Shown: positions 46,493-57,990 of the stretch, one piece after another
Position numbering within the stretch: position 1 is the first letter of the stretch
Layout of the letters: each line of letters begins with the position of its first letter
Assembly: GCA_015680685.1 (NCBI GenBank)
Contig: MNCI01006570.1
Span: 40,772 to 104,771 of the forward strand
DNA length: 64,000 nucleotides
Direction of reading: 5' to 3'
Source of the DNA: Gnetum montanum
Taxonomy: Eukaryota; Streptophyta; Gnetopsida; Gnetales; Gnetaceae
Position numbers and translations under genes: made by a program
Notes under the pieces: generated by a model
Database searches by the model: none
Seen by the model: the letters and a program-made list of their open reading frames with translations, nothing else
Told to the model about the DNA's origin: nothing

Positions 46493-46960
46493 ATATAATT
46501 TACACTTGGGGGATGAAAGCATTGGATGCAATGAAGAAGGAATACAATATGTTTAATCTTGTAGTTCCTGTGGACATAATTTTGCAAGATGGATTAAAAA
46601 TATCAAAGTATGTTATAAAAAATAAGCATACCTTTAATATATAGTTCTTTAATATATTGGAGGTTAAGTAATTTGATGTAGTTATTTGTTTGTGTTTTAA
46701 TTTTTTTTTCTACTTAGTGATGTTTTTGGATGAAGATAAAGATACTATCAATAAAGAAGTTATGCTTGGAGCATGTCATTACTTAGTAAAACTCATTCAT
46801 TTAAAAGATGTGAAAAGCTTTTCCTAACATATTATCAAGAAAAACATGCTAGAGATATCTATTTATGTAGTAAAAATAAATCAGCCAAAAATAAGAAAAG
46901 CATGGAAGACATAACAAAGTACAAAAATAAAATCAAAGGTTTAAAAAGAATTTAAAGTAG
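46493..46960 (+). pseudogene. Two candidate exons, unidentified
   Basis: Plus strand. 46493-46606: after a T-rich tract ending CTATTAG comes GMKALDAMKKEYNMFNLVVP, VDIILQDGLKIS and then a good donor (AAAGTATGT). 46718-46955: after TTTTTTTTCTACTTAG, one frame gives FLDEDKDTINKEVMLGACHY and LVKLIHLKDVKS, another (46773-46955) gives KRCEKLFLTYYQEKHARDIY with a Lys-rich end. The two frames overlap, so the true one is unclear. No family is recognised. Confidence 0.3.
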
Positions 46961-47020
46961 TAAGAGAGAACAAAAATTTGTTACAACTATGTAAAAAATT
47001 GAAATAAATGGTAATATGTT

Positions 47021-47044
47021 GTGTGTGTGTGTATATATATATAT
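47021..47044. repeat. (GT)n(AT)n microsatellite
   Basis: Six GT units followed by six AT units, then an A-rich run. A compound dinucleotide repeat. Confidence 0.9.
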
Positions 47045-48577
47045 TATTTAAAAAAAAAAGAAATATGTTTTCTTTATTTGGGATTATGGTTAGGTGAGAC
47101 TTCCTAAGGAATGTTACTCAAAAAGAAATAATATATAGGCTACTTATGTAGATAGATAACATAATCTTCAAGTAGAAATATATGAAAAAAAAAGTATTAT
47201 AACAAATAATTATTTGTTTATAAGTTTTTTAGTTTGAACAAGGATAATATTTTTAAAATGTACAAAAATATCACTTCCAATTTCAAGAAACAATGAAATT
47301 ACATTATGATTTTACAAATGTTGATGAAAATAATAGCTATGTTTGACAACAAAAATTAGAAAACCATAGCACTTTTATGAAATCATATTTAGGAGATAAT
47401 GGCAAGATTTTTGTTAATGGTACATTAAATACTTATACAAGATATGACTTATCAAATAAAAATGTTGATAAAATTGCTATTTTTATAACCATGATGGATG
47501 TTGTAATGTCTCATCCCTTGTTAAGGAAACGTTGTATTATATTAATAGTGTAATTAACCTTCAAATAAAGGGGTGCTTCATTATTAGGAGTTGTAACTAT
47601 TCACAATACCTTTTGGGGAGGGCATTTGACTAGTGGAATTTAAGGTTAGCGATTTAAAGTTCATGTCAACCACGGAGTTGCAAAGCCAATAATGGTAAGT
47701 GATGAGAGCTAGGTAAAGTGGGACATGAAGGGAATGATCAACCTTTTGGCCTAAATATGGTGGTAGTGATGGATTGTCTTTAAGGATCCTAAGTGTTACA
47801 AGAAGTTAACCCTAAGACCATTTGTTAATGTATCAAAATAATTTCATTAATAAAGTTCATTTTTATTTTGTTTGTTGTTAATTCAAAGTCCCATTTCTTT
47901 CATGTCTTAAGAGCATTTATCAAGATATTTGTGATGTTATATGATTATTATATGCAATAAGCAAATGTAATTATTAACATCTAGGAATGAGATGTCACAT
48001 TTGCTATTAAAGAAAATCATGATCTATGAGTAGAAAGTGGATTTTAGGAAAAATAGTAATTAATAACCATGTTTTTTTATGGATGGAAAAAATTTGAAGT
48101 ATATTAATAAAAACATGCAAGATGAAGGAAGAAATCAAATAACATGAATAACATGGGAATGGTGTGGATTAGAACTTTAGTTCAAATTATTAAATCAAAT
48201 CTCTCGCCATCTTTGCTTGATTCACACATTTTTCCTTAGTGACATCATTCTTCCTAAGTAAGTTAAAATACTCATTAAAGCCACTGCAAAGTTCATGGAT
48301 GTAATTTGTAGCACTTTTAATGCCAACCTTCAACTCATTAGCCTTTGAGAGGTTTGTCTATACGTATCACATTGGGCCATATCTTTCTTCTACTTCTTTT
48401 CCTTCCCCTACATGCATGTGGAAATTAAAATAGGAATGTAGGTAGGAGAAAAAAGCGGATAATAATAATAAAATAAAATAATAATTAATTAAATACATGG
48501 AGATGATTATGGTTTAGAAAATAATGTGAAAAAAAAGTATCATTTTCTAGTTCTATTAAAATTTACTCAAGATTTTC
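47045..48577. other. AT-rich sequence, nothing recognised
   Basis: About 1.5 kb without retroelement motifs or convincing coding sequence on either strand. 47500-47830 is slightly richer in G and has short open pieces, but nothing recognisable. Confidence 0.4.
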
Positions 48578-50345
48578 AATCACTTCTAAAGAATCTTTGG
48601 AATTTTATGAAACATTGAAGTGACACTATACTGCACCAACTCGTAATCACTTTTGAAATTGCTTAACCTATATTTTCGTAGAATATATAATCCTTTCCAA
48701 ACTGAATGAAAGGTATTCTTAGTGGTATGCTCACTAAGACTATGGAGTAAAAGAACCTCTTCTTCTATGGTAGTCACCATCTTTCCCAAAGAGTAAGAAG
48801 AACCTGTGATCAAAATTGAGGAACTTGTAGTCATAGGAATATATCTAGAGGTAGAAATTACTACAAATTTGTTTTACCACTAGTAAGAGTCAAACTATTT
48901 ATTGGAGTCCTCCATTGGGATTTCACCTTAGGAGATTTCGATGAGGAAGAACCAATCTAGTCATATCCAAATTTATGAGGGGCATTATCGCGTTCATTTT
49001 CTAGTTCATGAATAAAGAAAGGTTGATCCAAGAAAATCCATCAAAGAGATAGAATGTTGACAATAAATTAAAAATAAGTATATAAAAACTTAATAAATAA
49101 TTAGAATTTACCCCTTTTTCTTTTCCTTTAGTTAGGTTACTCAATTCTTGTCCATCAGTCACAACTTCTAGTTAATTGAAAATTTTTGGTAGAAATTACT
49201 AAAACTAAAGAGAAAAAAAATACAAAACTCTAGTAGAAATAAACCTTAGAATTTAGTTCCATTGCTTCATCTCTTTTTGGACTTCTTTCACCAGCATCAC
49301 CTTTGGAATTGGTTTGCAACCTAGAGTTCACTAGCATATAAAGATATCATGAAAATAAAGAATTAATAAATATAGAAACCAAGCTAAAATTATTTCATAT
49401 CTCATCTACTACTTTTGAATTATGAGATTTTGTAATTACCTCTTGTCCTCTCTTTGAACCTTTAACTTGGGCTCTTACAACTTTTTCATCCTCAAGGAAT
49501 TTAGGATGTAAACCAAGACTAGAACAAGTAATACCATTGTGCATAATATTATAGTTCAAAATAATGATCATGAGCAAGGGAACATACCAAACATAATATG
49601 GGTTTGCTGAAGTTCTCTTAGTTCTAGATACAATTTTTATGAGAAAAAAAAAACTATTTAGTAAAACAAGAGTATTGCAAACTAAACAACCTATCATTCT
49701 TGGCATCATGAAGTAAGAAAATCAAAAACAAAGAAACTTGGGAATAATTGTAATTCCATAAATTATTTTTCTCTATAAAAAAAACATAACTAGAAATCTA
49801 TTCTATTGTTAAAATATACTTCAAAAAAAGAAAAAAAAAGAAAAAAAGAAAAAAAGAAAGCCTTGTGTGGAACCAAAGAAGAATTTACATAGTTACTAAT
49901 TTTTATTTTTATTTTTTGTGGAGCTCTTTGAGCTCAAGGAATTTTAAACTAGGCATAAAAGGATCTTTCCCATGATGGAAATCTAAAATATTTCATGTGA
50001 CTATGGGTGTAACCTCAACACTTAAAAAAAACATTTTGGAACTACTCCTAGCCCTTGAATTGTCTAAATTACATAATGTGTTACTAGATTCCTACATGAA
50101 ATAATTTTAAAAATAGGAAAAATTAATAGATTACATAACTAAAAAGTTTTCACATACTCAAATCCTTCAGCCTCAAGTAAACTACATCCAAGATTAGTAG
50201 ATTCTATAATATGATTTTAATGTAAATAGTCTTGAACATAAATAGATTCACTAATACTTGTAGTGGTTGAAGAGGTTTAGCTGGATGGCTTCAAAGGGCT
50301 TATCTTATCAAGAGTATTTGAAATAATCCCTACAAATCTCCTGTT
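48578..50345 (-). pseudogene. Exon-like pieces of an unidentified host gene (decayed)
   Basis: Minus strand, in order: 50330-50154 (VGIISNTLDKISPLKPSS, YLH, ESTNLGCSLLEAEGFEY) then donor-like GTGAAAAC or GTATGTG; acceptor ATTTCATGTAG then 50091-49925 (ESSNTLCNLDNSRARSSSKM, later DPFMPSLKFLELKELHKK); acceptor TTGTTCTAG then 49515-49437 (LGLHPKFLEDEKVVRAQVKG, SKRGQE) and donor GTAATTAC; 49332-49246 (NSRLQTNSKGDAGERSPKRD) and donor AAGGTTTATT; acceptor TTTCAATTAACTAG then 49173-49110 (TDGQELSNLTKGKEKG) and GGTAAATT; 49025-48580 (DQPFFIHELENERDNAPHKF, KSQWRTPINSLTLTSGKTNL, then a Ser-rich part). Composition is that of a Ser/Lys-rich nuclear-type protein. Phases between some pieces do not join cleanly and stops are present, so it is probably dead. 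Family not recognised. Confidence 0.4.
49823..49860. repeat. A-rich (AnG) low-complexity repeat
   Basis: Runs of seven to nine A separated by single G bases. Simple repeat. Confidence 0.85.
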
Positions 50346-51839
50346 CCAATGCTACTATGAAGATTATTTGTGCAAGAACCTAAACTTTACTTGGATTTAT
50401 AGGAAAAATTAGCAATGCTAAGTAGTAGTTGAGATGATGAATTATTAGGAAAAAAGTGCAGTTCATAGTACATAATGTGTAGTTAACAACTAATTAACCA
50501 ATTGATTTTATTTCAACTTGTGATTTTTTTTTATTTTGTAATTTTTAGATTCAATAAAGTAAATATATCTTGAGTCTAACACATTTTTTTCTCTAAGATA
50601 ATTCCAAATATACCAATTTCACCATGATCGAATCCACAATTTGCATGATATCATGTTTCTTAGTAAAAATGTCATTAATTAGTTAAAATTAGAAATGAAA
50701 CTCAAGTTAAAAATTTAAATTTTTAATTTTATGAATTGTAATTGAACCCATCATCTTCAAATTACTAATTTCAGCTCTTAGTCATGCTCTATTGGCTACT
50801 ATGTTAAGTGTCCCAATTGGAATATAATCTTTTTATTTCTCTATCTTTCTCGATCTATCTACAGACACACACAAATAATTTTAAACTTATTGGTTCAACC
50901 CATAAGATTATGATTACTATCACAAACTTTTGCATGGAGCTACAATGGCCACTACATCCTTTTCTCATTATTATCAGTGTTGCTAGCCTCACTATCATGT
51001 GTGTTGAACTATTCTTTATCTTCACTACCATAACCTCTATAGTCTTTGACAATTCCACTAGAAAGTTTGGTATCTATGTTATACGTAAATACCATGCACC
51101 CCTACCTCTTGAGCACTATGAGCACCATCCATTCCAACCAATCCTAGTAATTTTAGCAACCTGTAAAAGTCTATTAATTGATGAATAAATTTCAAAAAAA
51201 AATTTCAATTGATGAAAACATTTGAAAAGCCAATTAATTAATAAAAAAATTATAAAATATGTCATATGACATAAAAATTCAAAATTCACATTTTGATGAA
51301 AAAATTTAAATATGAAAACATGGAAAAATTTGACTAATTGGTCAAATATTTGGGTTATGAGAAATAGGAATAAAAATTTCATAACTAAGAGTACTAGCCC
51401 TAGAGTTGTACTAGAATGGGTAACCTCCTAGAAAGTCTTGAAGAATGTTAAATTTTTGCAACTTAAAATGACCATAATGTTTAATTTTGAAGTCCATTTT
51501 TCACCAAAACAAGAGTCATTTCTAATAGATTTTGATCTTTTAGACATAATAAAATGATCAAATTTAATCCTTAGAAGCCCAAGAATTTTTTTTTAAAGCC
51601 ATTACCAAAGTAATTATAATACATGAGAAACTTGATTTAGAGCCTAAAAATCTAGCATTTTTTGTACTAAACATGGCTTCCAAATCTAAATAAGATATGA
51701 TTTAACTAATTAAGTAGGAAAATTTTTTTCTAGATATTCTAACCTCTATAAGGAATCTCTTAACCACTTTGATAATCCATAAAATGGGCCCTTCGAGACA
51801 ATGGACAATCACCCTACCTTATCTCCTTGGTCTATCAAT
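50346..51839. other. AT-rich sequence with one unexplained open frame
   Basis: The plus frame 50808-51188 is 126 codons, long for this AT-rich background. The product would be hydrophobic (stretches around residues 50-90) with no family resemblance I can name, and the composition follows simple CTA/CAT-rich DNA. 51190-51400 is an A/T-rich stretch with repeated AAATTTCAATT-type words. No gene is called. Confidence 0.3.
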
Positions 51840-53080
51840 GTTTGGAATCCAAAGAATGCATTGGAGAATCATGGAGTCCCACACTAATGATTTTAAGAAT
51901 GCTGTCAATTGACAAATTAATGAGATTAGAGGTTTTAAAGAGGAGATTTATTAATCAAATCAAGGACTTAGAAAGCATAAGAGAGACATGTTGAAGAAGA
52001 TCAGGATACTATCCAATAACACAAAAGGGAAATGTTTTAAAGTCCAAGGAAAGATGGATTCTTTTATAGACTCCATCAAATATTTGATGGACCATTTGAC
52101 CCAACCACATAACAAAAAGTAACATCCACCTAGAGATAATTACTAGGATCAATTTCCATCCCAAGATCATTACCAAGATCAATTTCCACCCCAAGATTAG
52201 TACTAGGATCAATCCCCACATCTAAGACATTAATGAAAGGAGATTCTAGTACAAGGGTAGAGATCAGATGAAAAAGGAGAAAATTATTGGAATTGGCAAA
52301 CCTTACTTAGAGAATTATTAAACTAAGTTTGTGCTAAAAAGATGAAACTTGATCATTACAATGGAGCCCTAGCATCAAGTGCGAAGACAAAATATTGGCT
52401 CGATAGTATAAAGAACTACTTCAACATGTTGAATTTATAAAGTTAAAAATGCTTGAAGGTGATCTTTTATATTTAATGGTACTTGTTGAAATATCATGGA
52501 AAGGATTGATGTCCTAATAATAAATTACAAAAGAGAATAGTTTTTTTTCATGTTTGTAAATAAAAATTTCTGCTAAATTCCTTTCTTAAGGAGTATAAGA
52601 TATGATTCAACCTCCTAAGATTAGGTTGATGACCTGTAGAAGATTATTACAAAGAGTCATATGATCTTTCTATGTATGTAAGTCATCAAGATGAAAGTGA
52701 ACTAGCCTTGAAATTTATTAACAAGCTATCTAACAAACAATGTTCCCATACATGCGCCCATAATCCATAGATGGTGGATGAAGATTATAGAAGTACCAAG
52801 GATTATGAGGAATTTAACCATGTAAAAAATGTAACTATTTGACAAGTGACTATGCAAGACATAATAAGTAAAAGAACTCAATCTAGATGCTTTTCTTGAG
52901 GTGAAGATCACTTTAAGTAAGATTGCTTGAAGTTACAAGAAAAAGTTCAAAGGAAAAATCAAAATAAAGATTAGAAACATAAGACCAATACAACCAAGGA
53001 AAAAATTAAGTAGCTACCACAACCATGCTGAAGAAAATTTTAGCATTAGGTAAGTTATATTTAAGAAAATTTTAACTCAT
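51840..53080 (+). pseudogene. Gag of gypsy fragment H
   Basis: Plus strand. A gag-like region with IKCEDKILARQYKELLQHVE near 52380, LKMLEGDLLYLMVLVEISW near 52445, and a zinc-knuckle region at 52888-52931 reading RCFS, stop, GEDHFK, stop, DC: the usual CFxCGEDHFKxDC with the second Cys codon changed to TGA. Three 30-bp units at 52141-52230 encode a Gln/Pro/Asp/Tyr repeat (YQDQFPPQD-type). Stops are numerous and several frames are used. Confidence 0.6.
52141..52230 (+). repeat. Three tandem 30-bp units in gag of H
   Basis: Units at 52141-52170, 52171-52200 and 52201-52230 start TACTAGGATCAAT, TACCAAGATCAAT and TACTAGGATCAAT. Being a multiple of three they encode a 10-residue repeat. Unit 2 has CAA where units 1 and 3 have TAG at codon 2, direct evidence that these stops were once Gln. 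Confidence 0.85.
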
Positions 53081-53480
53081 CTTACTCATTTTTGAAAGGT
53101 CAATTAAGCCACAAAAGGTTAAATTTTATATTGATAGTGGTGTAAGAAATAACTTTCCCACCTTCCAAAAAATTTGTTAAAGTGAAACTTACAGATGGAA
53201 TGATCATGAATAAGGACACTAGGTACTATGAAATTAACTTTGTTCTCCATGAAACTTCTTTTTTACAAGTGAAATTTTTGAATTTGAACTAAGATATGTT
53301 GATGCAATTGTAGGAATATCTATTCTACAAAAATTTAATATTATTGCTCATTTTGGAATCCATGTTTTAAAAGTACTAGACACTAATAGAGTTAGGGTTC
53401 TAAAAAGGATAGGAACAACAAAGCAAATTCACATCATAATCATTAAGTAAGTTAAGAGACTAGTTTAGAAAGGTGATACT
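53081..53480 (+). pseudogene. Aspartic protease of gypsy fragment H
   Basis: Near 53122-53156 the plus strand reads KFYIDSGVRNNF with an intact DSG, then KVKLTDGMIMNKDTRYYEIN and VDAIVGISILQKFNIIAHFG, where VGISIL..F is the LGMDWL-type motif. Frames change at least twice. It precedes RT in normal gypsy order. Confidence 0.7.
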
Positions 53481-54654
53481 ATGTTTATTGTGAAAGTAAT
53501 TCAACCTCAAAAACCTTCAGACATCAAGATTCTAAAAGAAGTTAAGGAGTATGAGGATTTAATATTTAGTGAAATTTGAGAATTACCATCTAAGAGAACA
53601 ATGAAGCATGCTATTGACATTTTCCAAAGTATAGAATGAATCCTAAAAGTTCCATATAGATTATCCATAGAAAAACTAAGGAAATTAAATATATAATTAG
53701 ATAAATTACTAGAGAAAAGAAAAATATTTTCTAGTGTCTCATATTTAGGGGCATTAGTTTTATTCATCAAGAAGAAGGATGATATCTTAAGATTGGGTAT
53801 CAATTATAGGGCGTTAAATAAAACAATGATTAAAAATAGCTATTCCTTACCTAAGATAGATAATCTATTTAACAAACTTTTAGAAGCATATTTCTTTTTC
53901 AATATTATTTAAAATCTAGTTATCATTAGATAGGGATTACAGAAAAATATATTGAGAAAAATACATTAAGGACAATGTACAGACTTAATGAATTTGTTGT
54001 GATTCCCTTTAAATTGACTAATGTAGTTGTAATATTTATGGCTTTAATGAATAATATCTTCCAAGAATACCTTGATAAATTTATTATTATATTTATGAAT
54101 AATATACTTGTTTATTATAAGATAAGATAAGTGTGTATAAGTCATTTAAAAATTACTATTAAAATCTATGGGCAAACCCACTTAAAAGAGAAACTAAGTA
54201 TCAGTTCTTTAAGAAAGAAGTATTATATTTGTGTAATATTGTATCTAAATAAGGATTACAAGTCTAGTACAATCTAAGAATGGATAGTACCTAAGGATGC
54301 TATAGAAATTCACAATTTTTTGGATTCAACAAGATTTTATCATCACTTTATTAAAGATTACATAAATCTTCTAGCTTTTTTGAATAATCTCTTGCAAGAA
54401 AAATGTATGTTTAAGTTTGATAAAAGATGCAGGAATGCATTTCTATGATTGAAGATGATATTAACAACAAAATTAATCTTGAGAATCCTAATTGAAAAAT
54501 CATTATTTGAACTATCCACTAATTCCTATGAAGTGGGAATCAATGTTGTTCTTTTACAAGAAGAAAAAGTGACATGTTTTTAATCTCATAAATTATGAGT
54601 AGTTAATATAAATTACTTAATCCATGATTTGAAATTTTTAGTAATTGTACATGC
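53481..54654 (+). pseudogene. Reverse transcriptase and start of RNase H of gypsy fragment H
   Basis: Plus strand. RT motifs in order: ELPSKRTMKHAIDI (53580), VPYRLSIEKLRKL (53650), YLGALVLFIKKKDDILRLGI and NYRALNKTMIKNSYSLPKID (53745-53860), then a catalytic box reading FMNNILVYY (54090) where YxDDILVYS is expected, so both Asp are Asn. RNase H begins around 54510 (ELSTNSYEVGINVVLLQEEK) and ends near 54650 at the motif equivalent to HDLELLAVVHAL, where element E's LTR interrupts it. Confidence 0.85.
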
Positions 54655-54724
54655 TGATGAGTGGTGAGGTACCCCTATGACCAACCATATGAATCACTAA
54701 GGCATTACACTCAATCTGGTCAAA

Positions 54725-55576
54725 TTTCGTGGACCTATAGTTATCTTATACACTAGTTCCTCTAGGAAGTGAAAAAATGTTGAGAACATTCATTGTCTTC
54801 CCAAATATACTTATGAGGCTCAAGGGTATGGTTTAAGTGTAATTAAGGTATATGAATTTTTATCGTTTTTATATTTTATGGATGTAATTTCCTACAATAA
54901 GAATAAGGGTAAAGTAGATTGAAAACTAGTGTTAATCACCTAGCTAGCCGAACATAAGTAACCATCCCACTTTCCTGGACATATCTTGAACACATATAGC
55001 ACTACTAGACTACCAAATGTTAAGCATTGGTAGGTTACCAAGTACTATATGAATGCTCGAAGTGGTTGTGCTCATGTTCATTAATTGCTAGAAATAAATT
55101 GCTTAATCAAATGCATTAAAGTAAAGAATAAGAAAGTAGAATGCATTAAATTTCATGGACGTATAGTTATCTCATAAACTACTTCCTGTAGGAAGTGAAA
55201 CAAGATTAAGAATGTTTGTTGTCTTCCCAACTACCTTTGTGAGGCTCAAGGGTATGGTTTAAGTGTAATTGAGGTATATGAACTTTATTGTTTTTATATT
55301 TTATGGATGTAATTTCCTACAACAAGAATAAGGGTAGAGTATATTGAAAACTAGTGTCAATCACCTAACTAGCCTAACACAAGTAGCCACTCCACTTTCC
55401 TAGACACATCCTAAACACATATAGCACTATTGAGCTACCAAACGTCAAACATTGCTAGGTTACCAAGTACTATATGAATGCTTGAAGTAATCATGCTCAT
55501 GTTCATTAATTTCTGGAAATAAATTTCTTAATCAAATGCATTAAATTAAAGAATAAGAAAGTATAATGCATTAAGG
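54725..55576. repeat. 426-bp tandem duplication inside LTR E
   Basis: 54725-55150 and 55151-55576 are diverged tandem copies (for example TTTCGTGGACCTATAGTTAT against TTTCATGGACGTATAGTTAT; AGAATGCATTAA at 55138 against ATAATGCATTAA at 55564). A and B have one copy. The two units have diverged noticeably, so the duplication is old. Confidence 0.85.
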
Positions 55577-55819
55577 AAAATATTAAGCTATTCTCAGTGT
55601 TGCAAGGATTGTCAAAAGAGTTCATTTTATTCCCATCACACTGCTATGCTCAAGTACATCAGTGCTTAAACAAAGAACCGTACACACTTTAGACTCCTTC
55701 TATAGGCACTTAGAAAATATTCTAACTCTTGGGAGAAGAAATAGCAAAATCTTCACTACTTTTCTTGAAAACTAAAAACTGGTTAATGAATTACTTCCAA
55801 AAGTAATGCCCAAGTGTGG

Positions 55820-55827
55820 TATTTATA
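55820..55827 (-). promoter_or_regulatory. TATA box of LTR E
   Basis: The minus strand reads CTATAAATACCAC, at the same place as 2493-2500 in LTR A. Confidence 0.5.
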
Positions 55828-55941
55828 GACTCAGGGTATATACCTTGATGTTAGACATTTGATGACAAATCCAGGCCCTAACATCATGTATGCAATGTTA
55901 CATACCTGATGTTGTGGCTAACATCAAATAGTGATTCATCA

Positions 55942-57990
55942 TACCTTGAAAACTAAATGAAAACTCATCCTTGATTGAAGAAGAGGAACAAGTTATTTAC
56001 AATATAACATATTGGGTAGGTATGGGATTTTTGACTAACACGACAAATTGAATCAAATGAAACAGACATACAGACTCTATGTACCCAAGTGTACAGAATT
56101 ACAATTTTTACAGCATTGAATGTTCATGAGAATAGGAGTGAACACCTTGCAGACTATTGACATCCAACACCTCTTGGCAGCAAGAGAATGAGAGAGAGAG
56201 GAGAGATCCTTTGATCATGAATGGTCCTCATTATGTAGTATAGCTACATCATTCTTAGTGAAGATAGTCCCACTTCTAGTCCATGCTTCCCACTGCAATC
56301 ACAATAGGATCATGAATTAGTATGTAATTTATAACACATAACTGTTAAATGCCTTGTCTTGTCGATGGTTACACTCGACTAGGTTGTGATTGTGGTTGAT
56401 TGGTTCCTTGAGTAGTGTTAGTAGGAAGGCTAAAAAGTAGGGCTAATTAAATTAAGCAACCCATTAAATTTGAAAAAGTTCAATATAAGGAAATTTTTAA
56501 AGAGGGTATAAGAATTCATAACAATGAAAAGAAGAATTCATTGAAAACTATTGTGAAGATGTGTACAATTGGATGTCATTGATGGGATAAATAAAAAAGA
56601 ATTTGATTGTGAAAATGTCTAAGGGTAAAGAACTTAATTAATCCAACCAAAAGATATGCAAGTGGGTTCTCCCCAAAGTAGGCACAAGCCTTTCATGCCC
56701 TTGCATAACTTCAAACCAAAGAGTTCGTGGGCTTTGTTGATGATTAATGGTTACAAAAGGTTATGTACAAAAACCTGAAAGTAAGTAACTAAGAATTCCA
56801 ACACATTAAACCAAGACATCGAACCAAAACATGAAACTGGTAGTGAGGTGAAACATGAAAAGCATAGATGGATAAGAGAGAGGGTTTGGAATGGAGTTCC
56901 TAATTATGGTCACATGAAGTGCCTTGTGGATTTTGTGGTTAAATGACTTAATAGGATCCATCTTTAGTCCAAAACAAAACCAACCACTTTCAATGACTTT
57001 ACATCAACATTTTAAGACCAATCCATCCCTTAAGACACAAGAGTGCTCCCACAGAACAACCACTATTCTAAATTAGAGAAGAAGTAGGATGTGAAGAAGA
57101 GTCTTAGTTAGAGAAGATGAGTCCCATAACTAGTTCTTGTAGCCTATTTATTTTATCTAAGGGGTGTGTTTTGAATTCCTTTTTTTTTTAAAATGAGAAC
57201 CACACCATGCAAAGGCACATGCATGCATTTTGTATAAGGGGTGTACCATGAATCGTCATCATTTTTTTGTGATGAAAACCACACCATGAAAGGACACATG
57301 CATTTATTTTGTCCAAGGCATGTGCTTTGAATTCACATCTTCTTTATTTATTTATACTGAGAACCACACCATGCAAGGACTTATTCAACTTCCTTTATTG
57401 ATTGGCATGGAATGGTAAGAAATTCATGGAAACACACATGCACCTAGGCAAACAAGAAAGTACAAAGAATACCAAATCTCCTTGAAGCCACACCCTATTC
57501 AAACCTTTGAATCCTTCCCGATTCTAGAAACTACCAAAGTCAAAATTTTATTAAAGTTTTATTAATGAAAAAGGGACTACATGTTTCCAAAACAAGGAAA
57601 ATGATAGAGTTTGTGGATGGGTGGATGTTGTGGACTTACTACCTATTACATGAAAAAGAAGCCATGTCCTAATTATCCATAACAAAATTCAAATCTAGAA
57701 ACCAGACACCAACAATCAAATAACCAAAATATTACATACCACCAATCAAGTAATGCATTATCAATGTACTTAGCACTTATTAACAAAAAGTTAGAAAATC
57801 ACACTAAATAAAAGAAAATATAGAAGAAAGTGTAAATTATTCAAGAAATATCAAATGTGCTAATGATGGTCTAAAAAAAATTAGAAAAGATTAATAATAT
57901 AAAAAAAAGAGGATGCAAAACAAAGAACATGTAAAATAAAAAGTTGCACAATGAAAAATGTGTAAACAAAAAGTTAAAAAATTGAGGAGC
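55942..57990 (-). mobile_element. 3' untranslated and non-coding internal region of element E
   Basis: 55942-56120 matches 2600-2780 of A; 56340-57980 matches 5560-7480 of A. The accessory region that fills about 2785-5500 in A is missing, so only about 200 bp (56120-56340, with a GA-rich patch at 56185-56205) lie in between. The block with ACCACACCATG is present three times (57195, 57274, 57359). No gene. Confidence 0.65.
57195..57400. repeat. Triplicated ~80-bp unit in element E
   Basis: GAGAACCACACCATGCAAAG at 57195, GAAAACCACACCATGAAAGG at 57274 and GAGAACCACACCATGCAAGG at 57359, with spacings of 79 and 85 bp and similar flanks (GCATG..TTTTGT, CTTTGAATTC). A (near 6867) and B (near 36393) have a single unit. 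Confidence 0.8.

Larger units (their letters stand above)
54655..55941 (-). mobile_element. 3' LTR of element E, with internal tandem duplication
   Basis: 1287 bp, starting TGATGAG and ending TTCATCA. Without the extra 426-bp unit it would be 861 bp, matching LTR B (856 bp). It is homologous to LTRs A and B and is followed on the right by sequence matching the 3' untranslated region of A and B. It interrupts RNase H of fragment H at 54654; CATGC (54650-54654) would be the target copy, the partner being outside the window. Confidence 0.82.

Noticed and set aside
44617-47500. Continuation of element B after D
   Set aside because: None of the expected B sequence (integrase zinc domain, RNase H, RT) is present right of 44616.
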